Below, piece by piece: positions 54,516 through 64,000 of a stretch of DNA of 64,000 nt. The position numbers and the translations under genes were made by a program. Under the pieces are notes generated by a model. The model was not told the origin of the DNA. It made no database searches and worked only from the letters and a program-made list of their open reading frames with translations. The stretch comes from Pieris napi (taxonomy: Eukaryota > Arthropoda > Insecta > Lepidoptera > Pieridae), in NCBI RefSeq assembly GCF_905475465.1, contig NC_062234.1:12733001-12797000 (forward strand), written 5' to 3'. How positions within the stretch are numbered: the first letter of the stretch is position 1; the number at the start of each line of letters is the position of its first letter.

Positions 54516-54716
54516 AAATTTGCTTTAAATTTATTTTTATTAATTTTTATAATTTCCATGTAGGTTAAGAAAATTAATGAAGAAGCCTAGTAATATGTTA
54601 TTCTTATAACCTTTTTGAAGTTGGAGGACATCGATAATTATCGATTAATTATTAATTAATCTATTTTTTTTAATTTATTTAAATGGAATTATTCTGTAAC
54701 GAATATACTCCAATAA

Positions 54717-54860
54717 TCAAGAAAAGAGCGTACCAATTCTTGAAAGGCCGGCAACGCACTCGCGAGCCCTCTGGCATTGAGAGTGTCCATGGGCGGCGGT
54801 ATCACTTAACATCAGGTGAGCCTCCTGCCGGTTTGCCCCCTGTTCTATAAAAAAAAATGT
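54717..54860 (+). repeat. LINE tail, well preserved
   Basis: TCAAGAAAAGAGCGTACCAA, AAAGGCCGGCAACGCACTCG, CCCTCTGGCATTGAGAGTGT, CATGGGCGGCGGTATCACTT and AACATCAGGTGAGCCTCCTG, TTTGCCCCCTGTTCTATAAA with an A-run. This copy is close to the tail as I know it from other Lepidoptera, so it is relatively young. Confidence 0.88.
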
Positions 54861-55344
54861 AGTAAAGATTTGTACACAAAAATTAAATATATCTAACACG
54901 AAAACCTGTATTATTCTACGCTTTATACACTTCCTTCAAAACCTTTCGCCACCTCAGACACATCGGAGGGATGTTAAGGATATTTCCGTAAAGATAAAAT
55001 TGCCCTCAAAGTGTTTTCACGACGACAATGACATTAGCTATTTTTCCAACTCTCTTTTTTCTTGACACTTAATCGGTAATACTTTTGACCACTATTTTAA
55101 AAATCTGTCTGATCGGTACTTGGATGAATAGGAACATATTCAAATAATTACTGGCTTAGCAACGATTTAAATAAATTGATGCTTCATTAAATGAGTTAAC
55201 TAATTAGGAAATAAGCTAATTTAATTTATTTTAATTATATCTGTGATTAGATTATTTCTATATGTGCATTTAATACTTAATATATATATTTATTAACACT
55301 TTGTTGCATTACATATACAATATACATATTCAGATAACATAAAT
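54861..55344. other. Spacer
   Basis: AT-rich. No feature recognised. Confidence 0.45.
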
Positions 55345-55492
55345 TAAGAACGGGCGGCCTTATCAGTCAATCCTTGGCAGTCAATCCTAGTCAGGAAAAA
55401 TATGTCGGTTTTTGTGACCATGTGCTCACGCAACGTAAAAATTTACTCTCGTCATTTTTCCCTAACGCGCCAAAAGAAGTATAACTTTAAAA
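55345..55492 (-). repeat. End of GAAGTATAACTTC element
   Basis: ACGGGCGGCCTTATCAGTCA (the word CGGGCGGCCTTAT also occurs at 15360), GTGCTCACGCAACGTAAAAA, CTAACGCGCCAAAAGAAGTA then TAACTT. It parallels 15850-15935. The inverted partner end is not seen nearby. Confidence 0.5.
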
Positions 55493-56125
55493 ATTGTATT
55501 GTATGTAATATTACAAAAGTCGACAAACAGAATATGGAAAGTTCTTAACCATATAAGACGTGTTCTCTAATTTAATATAGAATTTATAAAATAATTCTTA
55601 AACCTTAGTTTATAACCCATATCTATATAATGTATTTAAACCTACAGTACTGTGTAGAAACATTTCAAGTTATACGTTTAAGCCAGACATATGCTATTAA
55701 GCCAAATGTATTATGTTCAGAAGTTTAGAACTTATAGTTTCCTGGTAAAGACTAAGGTTATTGGAATCAAGATGAATAATGCAGAAGCCTGTTCGCCGTA
55801 CTGGAAGTTCAATTTTGCATTCTGATCAAGCTGCTTGTTTTAATCGAGTTTCTATTTCTGATCTGACATTATTATGTCTGTTTCATTTGGAGTAAAGACT
55901 CTCGTCCAGAAAAGCATAGGCATTTCTAAAGTATTAACTTGTAATTTCTTGAACATTCGCAACATGTGGCTTTGGGATCTAATATCGAACAATCGCTATC
56001 GTCATTGAAAGTTACAGAGTACTGGATATCAGCATTGTGAAACCGAATTAATACTCGTATACGTATATATAAGTAGCTAATTACAAGGTAATCAAAGATT
56101 GCTAAAGATTGTTTAATAAATCTAA
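55493..56125. other. Spacer
   Basis: No feature recognised. Confidence 0.45.
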
Positions 56126-56415
56126 TCTATAAAATTCTCGTGTCGCGGTGTTTGTGGTGAAACTCCTCCGAAATGGCTTGACCGATTCTCATGAAATTTT
56201 GTGTGCATATTGGGTATGTCTAAAAATCGGACAACATCTATTTTTCATCCCCCTCAATGTTAAGGGTAATTTTTTTTTTAATTTTTGGATATTTTTTTTT
56301 ATGATACAGCATTAAAAAATACATACAACCCCTAATTTTCACCCCTCTACGATCAACCCCTATTTTTTACTATAAATGATAAACATGGCAAAACGATGTT
56401 TGCTGGATCAGCTAG
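56126..56415 (+). mobile_element. Non-autonomous Helitron, short form
   Basis: TCTATAAAATTCTCGTGTCG, CGGTGTTTGTGGTGAAACTC, TTGACCGATTCTCATGAAAT, TTTTCACCCCTCTACGATCA and CTGGATCAGCTAG. Both ends are present and no coding frame exists. It is closest to 44035-44326, in opposite orientation 12 kb away. Confidence 0.85.
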
Positions 56416-56444
56416 TTTATATATAAAGACAGAACCGTCTGATT

Positions 56445-56774
56445 TCAAGGTAAGAAATTCCAAAGCAGGACCCTTTGCACCGTAAAGCCGGAGTCATAGA
56501 ATTCAGTTATATAAGTAGGAGTTTCAAGAATTAGATTGACACGGGGAAAAGGAACATAATATAATGTTGCTTTAAGTAACTTGGTTTCATTTGCATGTGC
56601 ATTTTTCGCCACGATAGAAAGGATTAAATTTACGAATTGATGAATCTGATGCATCAGCAGAATCAAGAATGACATACACGAGCGGTAACAATAATAAACC
56701 TTGTGGTTATCTCGCCACGATTTTTTTTCATTAGTTGTAATTTTACAGTTATTCCTCTCTTTAATTCTTGACAC
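56445..56774 (-). CDS. 109-codon open frame, unassigned
   Basis: The frame starts at the ATG complement ending at 56774. It has a basic, polar first 25 residues (MSRIKERNNCKITTNEKKSW), a hydrophobic middle (SFLILLMHQIHQFVNLILSI), and a C-terminal part with YVPFPRVNLILETPTYITEF. A single membrane-like segment is possible, but no family is recognised, no splice or promoter context is evident and the base composition is like the flanks. It is probably a chance frame. Confidence 0.12.
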   Translation of the reverse strand: MSRIKERNNCKITTNEKKSWRDNHKVYYCYRSCMSFLILLMHQIHQFVNLILSIVAKNAHANETKLLKATLYYVPFPRVNLILETPTYITEFYDSGFTVQRVLLWNFLP

Positions 56775-56949
56775 ATTCTACAAATACTGTGTTTAAATCA
56801 GCATTCTATTGGGACTTGAAACTGTAATGGTATTCATTTTGAAATAATCTTAACAGAATTCAGGGTGAAATATTATTTATTTGACACGACAGATTTCATT
56901 CTTTTGCATCAGTCATGAACCGCGGTCAGCAAGAGTTGCTCCCACGAAT
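56775..56949. other. Spacer
   Basis: No feature recognised. Confidence 0.4.
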
Positions 56950-57022
56950 TAACCACCATCCATGGACACTTTCAATGCCAGAGAGCTCGCGAGTGCGTTG
57001 CCGGCCTTTTAAGAATTAAATC
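56950..57022 (-). repeat. LINE tail fragment
   Basis: CCACCATCCATGGACACTTT, CAATGCCAGAGAGCTCGCGA and GTGCGTTGCCGGCCTTTTAA: 70 bases of the same tail without its A-run. Confidence 0.8.
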
Positions 57023-57335
57023 AACCCTGTATTGATATTTATTATTATACTCAAATAGTCCAGAAATTGCGACTCTAAATGAATTGCTGTAGTTGTATGG
57101 AATTTGGTTTCTTAGTTGGTTTTATCATTAACAACACTGTTCTTAGAATGTTTTACTAAAACAATATCTTAACGATTGAATGAGTCCATTGAAGACAGCT
57201 GAAATCGGATTAAGGGAAAAGTTTCAAATTTTCTATAGGTGTTTTGAACTCGACAAGGTTTTAGCCTTAGGCCTTTCAAGCGATGTTATTGAATGCCGAA
57301 ATATTCACGTTCAAAGTCGATTAAATTAAAAAAAA
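57023..57335. other. Spacer
   Basis: No feature recognised. Confidence 0.45.
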
Positions 57336-57770
57336 TGTGCGTGTACTAGTGTACACACGTTAGAAGTGAAACTTCTTTATGATCTTATTTTTCGAAAAAT
57401 TATCTATATGCAACTAAAAGTTAGTTGAAACAGAAATTGGTTAAATAAAGTTAAATTAGATAAAGTTTAACAAAAAGCTTTTAATATCACAGACTTGAAT
57501 ACAAATAATGCAATTATTTCATTTTACCTTATTACCACTAAGATTATTACAGAATTTCATAAATTGTAATATAATTTTTAGTATCATTGTTATAGTTATT
57601 ATAATTTTTTGTTATTAATGGTTTAGAATCTCTTCGAATCAACCGTGGTAGGGACGAGAAAAAGACGCGCGTAACGGTCAAATGTGACGCGTAACCGAAA
57701 CATGTGACGCGTAACCGAAAAATGTTACACTAAATTTTTTTCCAACCCCGATAAAGAAGTTTCACTTCAA
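57336..57770 (+). mobile_element. ~435-bp TIR element, copy A of an inverted pair
   Basis: The left end reads GTGCGTGTACTAGTGTACAC then AGAAGTGAAACTTCTTTAT, and the right end ATAAAGAAGTTTCACTTCAA, giving a 19-bp inverted repeat that is itself an AGAAGTNNNACTTCT palindrome. Near the right end an 18-19-base unit with TGTGACGCGTAACCGAAA is repeated two to three times (57670-57725). The interior is AT-rich and non-coding. The exact outer boundary is unclear because the GTGCGTGTAC block lies outside the simple TIR yet is shared by both copies. Confidence 0.75.
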
Positions 57771-58969
57771 AAATATTAAAAATCCTTAACAAAAATCCAC
57801 AACATACTATATTTAAAATAATAAATATTTTATTAATGTAAAACCTAATCAAATCAGAACGTAAATATTTCATGTGTTTCATGGCATCTAAGGGCTGGGT
57901 ATGTTTTCGTCCCTCCTTCAAGTCATATATATTTATTTATAAAAAAAGGCACCAAAAAGGCCACGCAAGAAAAAAGAAACAAACAAAACCAAACTATAAC
58001 CAGTGTTTGGCCCTAATAATTGGATTTTTAAGGTATATGTTATCAATAAAATATAGTTAAAAATTACCAAAAATTACTTTATATAGCAAAGGGCAATAAG
58101 AGAATCGTTTCGATAATGGAATTACATAAAAATTTAACCAATAAAAATGAGGTGATGATGGGTATATTTCTCGTTTTAAATTATAAAATACGACGTTTTA
58201 ATTACTTTTAAATTCACACCAAACATTCATAAATATTCCATAGAAATCACCCGGCAAAATGAATTTACAATACTTGACATAATTCCGACTTGAATGCTTG
58301 CGAAATGTGGACGAAAATGCTATTTTCTCGTTGCCCAAATAATTCTTCCTGATTACCTTATACCCCTCATTACCTTAAAAGACAAAGGAACTTGAATGCT
58401 CACAATTTTCATTTACATTTACTTTGGAAAATCGATGGCCTTGAGGCTTTTCTTAAGTACGGGGATCCGTTTATGAATAAGACGTATTCATATAATTTGT
58501 CTCTCTCATATAAACTGTCCTAACCTAATCATTGGAGGATAGCAATGCAATGCAATGCAATTTACAATAATTAAGTTCGGTGGTGGTTGTGTATGGATAT
58601 GTTCAGATATATGTTAATTGTTAAATGAAACACTTTGAAGCTGGGAATGTTTACCTGGTAGATATACCGACTTCAACATAATTTTTATACTTTAATAAAA
58701 GAAAATTCACAAAACAAATACCAACAATTAAAAATCTCGACTTTATTTCTAATTTGTAATGTTAAAAATGAAAAGAGCTCGTTTTCTTTCGATAAATTTC
58801 AAGACAGCCTGTGAATTTCTTAAAAACAAGAGTCGCAGTTTTATAAAGTTTTTACAAAGTTCCGAGACGCTATCTTTTGATAGCTAAAGTCCATGTTTAT
58901 TTCAAAAGAAAAACTGGTTCGATTTTATTGATGTTTGACTTTAAATTTATTTTAATGAAAGGCCTTAAT
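57771..58969. other. Loop between the two inverted copies
   Basis: Contains no gene. A 3.4-fold AATGC repeat occurs at 58544-58560. Overlapping 62-63-codon frames at 57730-58060 have no motif. Confidence 0.45.
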
Positions 58970-59245
58970 GAATGAACGTTGTTCGTTTTCGTTTTATGCA
59001 TGTTAACGAGAATATTTATTAATTCATTAGTGTCCGCACTCTTTAGTCTATACACCTTGCAATATGGCCTGCCCATTTCCATTTCACTCAGCGTGAGTTA
59101 GCGCGTCTGTGATCTTAGTCTTCGTCCTGATGTAGTCACTTCGTATTTTGTGAATCTTTTAGATGCTCCGCTCCAGGGGACTAGTCACATTTGACGTCAC
59201 TCTCTCCGTAAACGTCCAGGTTTGGCTCCCATAGTTCTTTTATTT
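58970..59245 (-). pseudogene. RTE-like LINE ORF2 remnant
   Basis: On minus, pieces equivalent to an RTE reverse-transcriptase C-terminal region can be read in two frames: LERSI/ERSIxKIHK around 59170, RTKTKITDALTHAE around 59105-59140, and WKWAGHIARC/ MGRPYCKVYR around 59045-59090. A frameshift and a stop separate them. It directly abuts copy B of the TIR element. Confidence 0.6.
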
Positions 59246-59251
59246 TTATTA

Positions 59252-59700
59252 TTGAAGTGAAACTTCTTTATCGGGGTTGGAAAAAAATTTTGTGTAACAT
59301 TTTTTCGTTACGCGTCACATTTTTCGGTTACGCGTCACATGTTTCGGTTACGCGTCACAATTGACCGTTACGCGCGTCTTTTTCTTGTCCCTACTAGGGT
59401 TGATTCAAAGAGCTTCTAAACCATTAATAACAAAAATGTATAATAACGATAACAATGATACTAAAAATTCTATTACAATTTATGAAATTCTGTAATAATC
59501 TTAGTGGTAATAAGGTAAAATGAAATAATTGTATTATTTGTATTCAAGTCTGTGATATTAAAAGCCTTTTGTTAAACTATATCTAATTTAACTTTATTTA
59601 ACCAATTTCTGTAAAGTTGCATATAGATAATTTTTCGAAAAATAAGGTCATAAAGAAGTTTCACTTCTAACGTGTGTACACTAGTACACGCACATTTTTT
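59252..59700 (-). mobile_element. ~440-bp TIR element, copy B of an inverted pair
   Basis: Reverse complement of 57336-57770 over its full length with few differences: TTGAAGTGAAACTTCTTTAT at the left, the CGGTTACGCGTCACA units (59305-59372, one more than in copy A), TTAGTGGTAATAAGGTAAAA in the middle, and GTGTACACTAGTACACGCAC at the right. The insertion of one extra repeat unit and the changes around GTCCCTACTAGGGTTG show that the two copies have diverged slightly. Confidence 0.78.
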
Positions 59701-59744
59701 TATTTTATTCACGGACCAGTATATCACCAGCTGAGTGTTATGAT

Positions 59745-59885
59745 CGACGTCAAGTCGGAATACAAAATACCATCCGTATCACGTCGAAGTCCGTCATTCC
59801 ACAACTGATCGTTTCTTAAGGCAGTTTTTGCCGTCAGTGTGGAACCAGCCACTGAAGTATTTCCGAACCAATTCGACACTTGCGC
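59745..59885 (+). pseudogene. LINE ORF2 end fragment
   Basis: GTCGGAATACAAAATACCAT, CGTATCACGTCGAAGTCCGT, AACTGATCGTTTCTTAAGGC, GTGTGGAACCAGCCACTGAA and TTTCCGAACCAATTCGACAC match the YHLDVR..TTDRFLRQFLP...WNQ...EVFPNQFD region, stopping before the tail. No frame is open throughout. Confidence 0.75.
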
Positions 59886-60179
59886 ACATATTCTTATACA
59901 TTACTCACCGAACGGTTTTTTATCCCCCAACGGCTTTAGTCGATGCAATTTTGAAATAGTCTTAACTGGCAAAAATTATTTCCCACAGAGGTTTTAATGA
60001 AAATTGGCATGTCAGCCGGGTCCGTGCTAATATAAGGAACACTTGATTTTGGAGAAAATGGTAAATTTACCGCAGTGAATGCGATTGCACAGCTAATTTA
60101 ATTAAATGTTAAAGCCAAATCAACTGCAGATAATACAGTGACAGTTAGTACGTATACCTTTCAAATTATGTATTAATCT
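59886..60179. other. Spacer
   Basis: No feature recognised. Confidence 0.45.
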
Positions 60180-60644
60180 CTGATATATAAAATTCTCGTT
60201 TCACAATGTTCGTTCCCATACTCCTACGAAACGGTTCAATCGATTCTCATGAAATTTTTTATGTATGTTCAGAAGTTTGAGAATCGGCTACTATCTATCT
60301 TTCAAACCCCTAAATGTTAAGGGTGGTCCCCTAAATTTTTATTTTTTAGATAATTTTTTTCATTTTTATTTTTTATGATACAGCATATTACAATCTCACA
60401 TACAACCCTTAATTATCACCCCTCTACGATCAACCCTTATTTTAATTTGTTGATTAAAATCTTATAACTTAAACTCTGAGGTTTATATAGAGAATAATTC
60501 ACAGAAAAACCTAAAAAGTTTTCATTCCAGAAAACCGAACAATCTCTGGGGTAGCATAGCAAAATGTTCCACGTTGGTATGTACTAAAAAGTTAGGCTAA
60601 GTAAAGTCACAATAAGGAGAAACGAAGTTCGCGGGGGCAGTTAG
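60180..60644 (+). mobile_element. Non-autonomous Helitron, long form
   Basis: TCTGATATATAAAATTCTCG, CAATGTTCGTTCCCATACTC, CCTAAATGTTAAGGGTGGTC, CACCCCTCTACGATCAACCC, CATAGCAAAATGTTCCACGT and GAAGTTCGCGGGGGCAGTTAG. The terminal CTAG has become TTAG. Subfamily of 9455-9893 and 34784-35219. Confidence 0.8.
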
Positions 60645-63600
60645 TAAAGATATAAAACCTGAACATTATTTATATATAGGTCTCAAAGACTCTTAATAAC
60701 ATGATTTTAATATTTTCATTAACATTATTTTGTATGAATATTCAACCCTCATGAATAATACATAGCAAGGTAGTGACACACCTGTCCGTTTGGAAATATA
60801 TTTTATATCGCATCTGAGCGGACGCCTATTATTTATTCATTCAAAAGCTATCCCTGTCAATTTTGTATCTACATACATTATGCCACTGATTATAATATTT
60901 TATTCACCAAAGTATCGTATATTCAATCGTGGTCAATATCGAGACTTATAACATATTAACAAGGCTCCTATTTTCTCTTACCGAACAGCGAGATCGGAAT
61001 TTTTTTAAAACAAAAGTTAGAATGAAATGAATTGTTTCTGGAAAAAACAGGTGACGATCTGGTAGAAAACATTAATATACAGATACATTCCAAGGAGGTG
61101 TCCTTAATTTCCTTTAGTTTGGGCTATTTCATTCTCACCCTGGCACCGTCTTTTTGGCTTTATCGTTGGAATTAAATTCTCATACGTCTTTTTTCCATTA
61201 TATATTAATTATACAAGAACATGACCTTGAACGTCTTCAACATATAAACACTTGTATTGCGGAACTAACTTTTTAATATTAAATGTGATACATTTATTTA
61301 GAAGTGTAATCACATACCTTTTCGGTTATCGGTTAGCAGACATTTTGTATTTCTCAGAAATTCAGCAGAATATTGCAATGACGAACTTCGCGGCATATGG
61401 AAACATTTCAATATACAGTAATTGTAATATCAAATAGTTATCTATCAACTTCACAGCTTTCCATAGTCGAAGGAAAGCGGAACGTGCTTATATTAAAAAT
61501 TATATTTTAAAGCAGGGAATCAGATAAAAATACAACATCCAAAAGTACGAATACAGTGAAATAGAGAAAAAATTCATCAAATACTGCTCTTGAACGCAAA
61601 ATGAAACAATAACACGGCGTTCATTGTTCTACGACACTATTGACTCAAATGCATTGAAATTACTTGTTTTTTCGTACGAATTCCAATGTTATAGCGCTTT
61701 CGAATAATAATTTAATATTTTAACAAATTTGTATGTTTTATTTTATGTTATATATTTGCTAGCATGTATAATCTTGCATTCTTTATACATACATATATCT
61801 AAAGAACACAATAAATTTACCGTGTGTTCTCTCTTATTTCTTTGTATTTCCTTAGTATAACTCATGTGTGAGTGCATTATGAAGTTGGGTTTTTATTTCA
61901 GTTGGTATTGTGGTACTTTTATGTTATGCGCGACAGTTGTGTTTTAGTTTGAGACTAAACAACTCTTATTAATACGCGCGAATTGTTCACGTAAATTGAC
62001 ATTTCGAGATGTTTTCGATAAGTTCTCCGCGATACATTATGGTTATATTATAAATTTGGTTGACAGGAATTTAAAAAGCTTATTAAAGAAACCCCAGATT
62101 TACTATTACTGTAGGTACCAGAAGTGTATTGTGTACACAAACAAAATTTTAGTTTTAATTTGCCTTTAATAAATTAAACTCTATGTTCTAATCAGACGAT
62201 GCCAGGGAGTATAGTAAATATTTTAAATGTCCGTTCAAAAGAAAAATAGCGTTTTCTACCACCTTTGAATCGACAAGATATTGAAGGCAAAAAACCTTTC
62301 CTAATAAGATTTCCGGACTAAGGGAATTCCGCTAAATGGACCTACATACATTTACCTTTTTGCCAATCTTGCTGAATATAAAAATTGGATATAAGGTGTT
62401 ATGTACTCCGCAAACTTGGACTTACGTAATCGTTTTGTATACGTGCAGAACAGCAAGATAGTTCTATAAAATATATACATATATATTTTATAGATAGCAG
62501 TGTAGTCACCTGTATACATATACGGTTATCTTGTGTTCTATTGCTAATTATATTATGGCTAAGATACGTTTATTCATATCTGTGCCATGGTCATTATAAT
62601 CCTTCTACTTAGACGGACCCAAAGATTCAGAATTGAGAGTTAACGACTAGTATCTTGTAAGTCAAATACGGAATCTTGACTTTTTTAAACTAACCCTCAT
62701 TATGAACCAAGTTAACCGATTTACTAAAGTTACTATTTAGATCTAACTATAAGCAGTCCTTCACAATTTTGTCATTAACTTATCATGCATTCAATGGTAC
62801 TTCTAGATTTACTAATAATTAATCTACTATTAGACATACTTTGTTAGTTAAGGACAGTTAGCTGTTTAGAAACTTAAAAAGATAAAAACATAACGTTTTA
62901 CTTAATACTGTTTTCTCTACAGATTATCATTTAAAATATTTTCAGAAACTTGTTTCTAGTGAATATCTATGGTTCATCACTTTTATTATAAATATAAACT
63001 ATGTTTTATTTTTGTGTGTTTAACACAAAAACTGCTGGTATTTTAAAAATTCTTTCACCATTACATAGGCTTAATATTTTCAAAATTAAAAATAAGCCCA
63101 ACTCTGTGAAGCCAGTACCCAGTAACCCTTTACCCTTTCAAATATTTTTTTGTCTTAATGTGTTTTCATACAAAGTGAAAATGAAAATGATGTGTGCAAA
63201 ATAACGATGAAAGATAAAAACTGTATAAAGGAGAAGTTAGCTGGTAAAAAAGAAAATTAACCCATAATGCCCTGTTATTTTATTTTTATTGGACTGGTTA
63301 AATGTTTTTTTATCAAAAGGGTGAAGATAATACACTTGTTATTATAGTATGTGTGGGCACGTCTTTAAGTTGGGAAGCAAACATTTAGTAAGAAAATTGT
63401 ATTGATACAACACTTCTGGGAATATTCATATTTTGAGAAAGGTTTTGTGAGATAAATTGTTACAAATATTTCAATACATACGTTATACAATGTAGACATA
63501 AATACTTAATCTAAGTTTTTTAAATATTTACGGAGCTACGTCGACGATAAGATTTTTTGTTTCTTTTATAAAATACATATCACCAATGATATTATTTTAT

Positions 63601-63760
63601 CGTTTTCTTTATTTTCTATCTTTACGTTATAGAAGAATTTTCCCAGATTTTAATTTAGTTTTTGTGCTTTAAATCATCCCCTACCTAATAAATACATAAT
63701 CGAAATTCTGGGCGTTGACATATCGAACGACGTTTAGTTTCAGTCTAAATTAGCCTCCTA
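60645..63760. other. Repeat-poor stretch (3.1 kb)
   Basis: No named repeat over 3.1 kb. A 30-base near-perfect inverted repeat, CTATAAAATATATA...TATATTTTATAG, lies at 62464-62493. Frames do not exceed 67 codons. Confidence 0.45.
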
Positions 63761-63769
63761 AAAGTTCTC

Positions 63770-64000
63770 CTGGCCATTGCTTGCAACTGTATAAGCACAA
63801 ATTCAGCTCCACATGGAGTACTTTTCTCACCTGTGGGTCGGAGCTCCCCAGTACCAGCTTTTTCCACTTGACCATATTCAACGAAGAGCAGTCCAAATCA
63901 GCGACGACCAATCACTGTTCGAGTGGCTTGATCCCTTGGCGTTACGTAGAGGTGGGGGGTCTCTCTGTATCTGAGAGTGTTCAGAGGAGTTGTTCATCAT
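63770..64000 (+). pseudogene. LINE ORF2 C-terminal part, runs off the right edge
   Basis: From about 63795 the plus strand reads AQIQLHMEYFSHLWVGAPQY, QLFPLDHIQRRAVQISDDQS and LFEWLDPLALRRGGGSLCI, then a stop. Next, ESVQRSCSS is the out-of-frame equivalent of HGECSEELF. It is the same family and the same region as the minus-strand remnant at about 6600-6790, with a deletion of roughly 20 bases (the YDRIYHG codons). The rest of the copy, if present, lies beyond the window. Confidence 0.82.

Noticed and set aside
57668..57725. CRISPR-like short repeat array
   Set aside because: The units are directly adjacent with no spacers and lie inside a transposable element of a eukaryotic genome.
57868..58060. 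62-codon lysine-rich frame
   Set aside because: Generated by A-rich sequence next to copy A of the TIR element; no signature.

Overview
This window looks like a piece of a moth or butterfly (Lepidoptera) nuclear genome, either intergenic or deep intronic. It is strongly AT-rich and no complete host protein-coding gene is visible in it. The assignment rests on repeats that I recognise from memory of lepidopteran genomes: a tRNA-derived SINE with a GGTTCGA B box, Helitron-like elements ending in CTAG with the lead sequence TATAAAATTCTCGTGTCAC, and LINE 3' ends carrying the tail that reads 'ggccggcaacgcactcgcga'. The species cannot be named from this sequence.

Layout. 0-6 kb: a broken foldback MITE, Helitron-like ends, LINE tails, one full SINE, a LINE ORF2 remnant and a LINE/SINE chimera. 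6-13 kb: a well preserved LINE ORF2 C-terminal remnant (6.25-6.80 kb), two Helitrons, an RTE-like LINE tail and a (TA)n tract. 13.9-15.5 kb: the most unusual unit, a 1.6 kb element with 15-bp terminal inverted repeats and a set of CGCGTCAGAT motifs that face inward on the left and are reversed on the right. 16-25 kb: sparse repeats, a GC-rich island at 17.3-17.6 kb, a possible terminal exon on the minus strand at 18.2 kb and the longest repeat-poor stretch (20.8-24.7 kb). 25-35 kb: a dead mariner transposase, an inverted pair of LINE tails around 29 kb, a GC-rich internally repeated block at 30 kb, a TA-flanked MITE with a C-run, a SINE, two Helitrons and a near-perfect 26-bp hairpin. 35-44 kb: a repeat-poor stretch, a 172-bp foldback MITE, a textbook 1,326-bp hAT element with perfect 16-bp TIRs and perfect 8-bp target duplication inside an older LINE, and a TTA-flanked MITE. 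44-57 kb: more Helitrons, LINE tails, SINEs and a GC-rich Harbinger-like MITE. 57-60 kb: two copies of a ~440-bp element in opposite orientation, 1.5 kb apart. 60.6-63.8 kb: repeat-poor, then a LINE ORF2 fragment that runs off the right edge.

Nothing here forms an operon or a pathway. The readable biology is the history of mobile elements: an older layer of LINE, SINE and mariner debris, with a younger hAT insertion and some well-preserved foldback MITEs on top. Coding potential is confined to transposon remnants, apart from a low-confidence candidate exon and two unassigned open frames.
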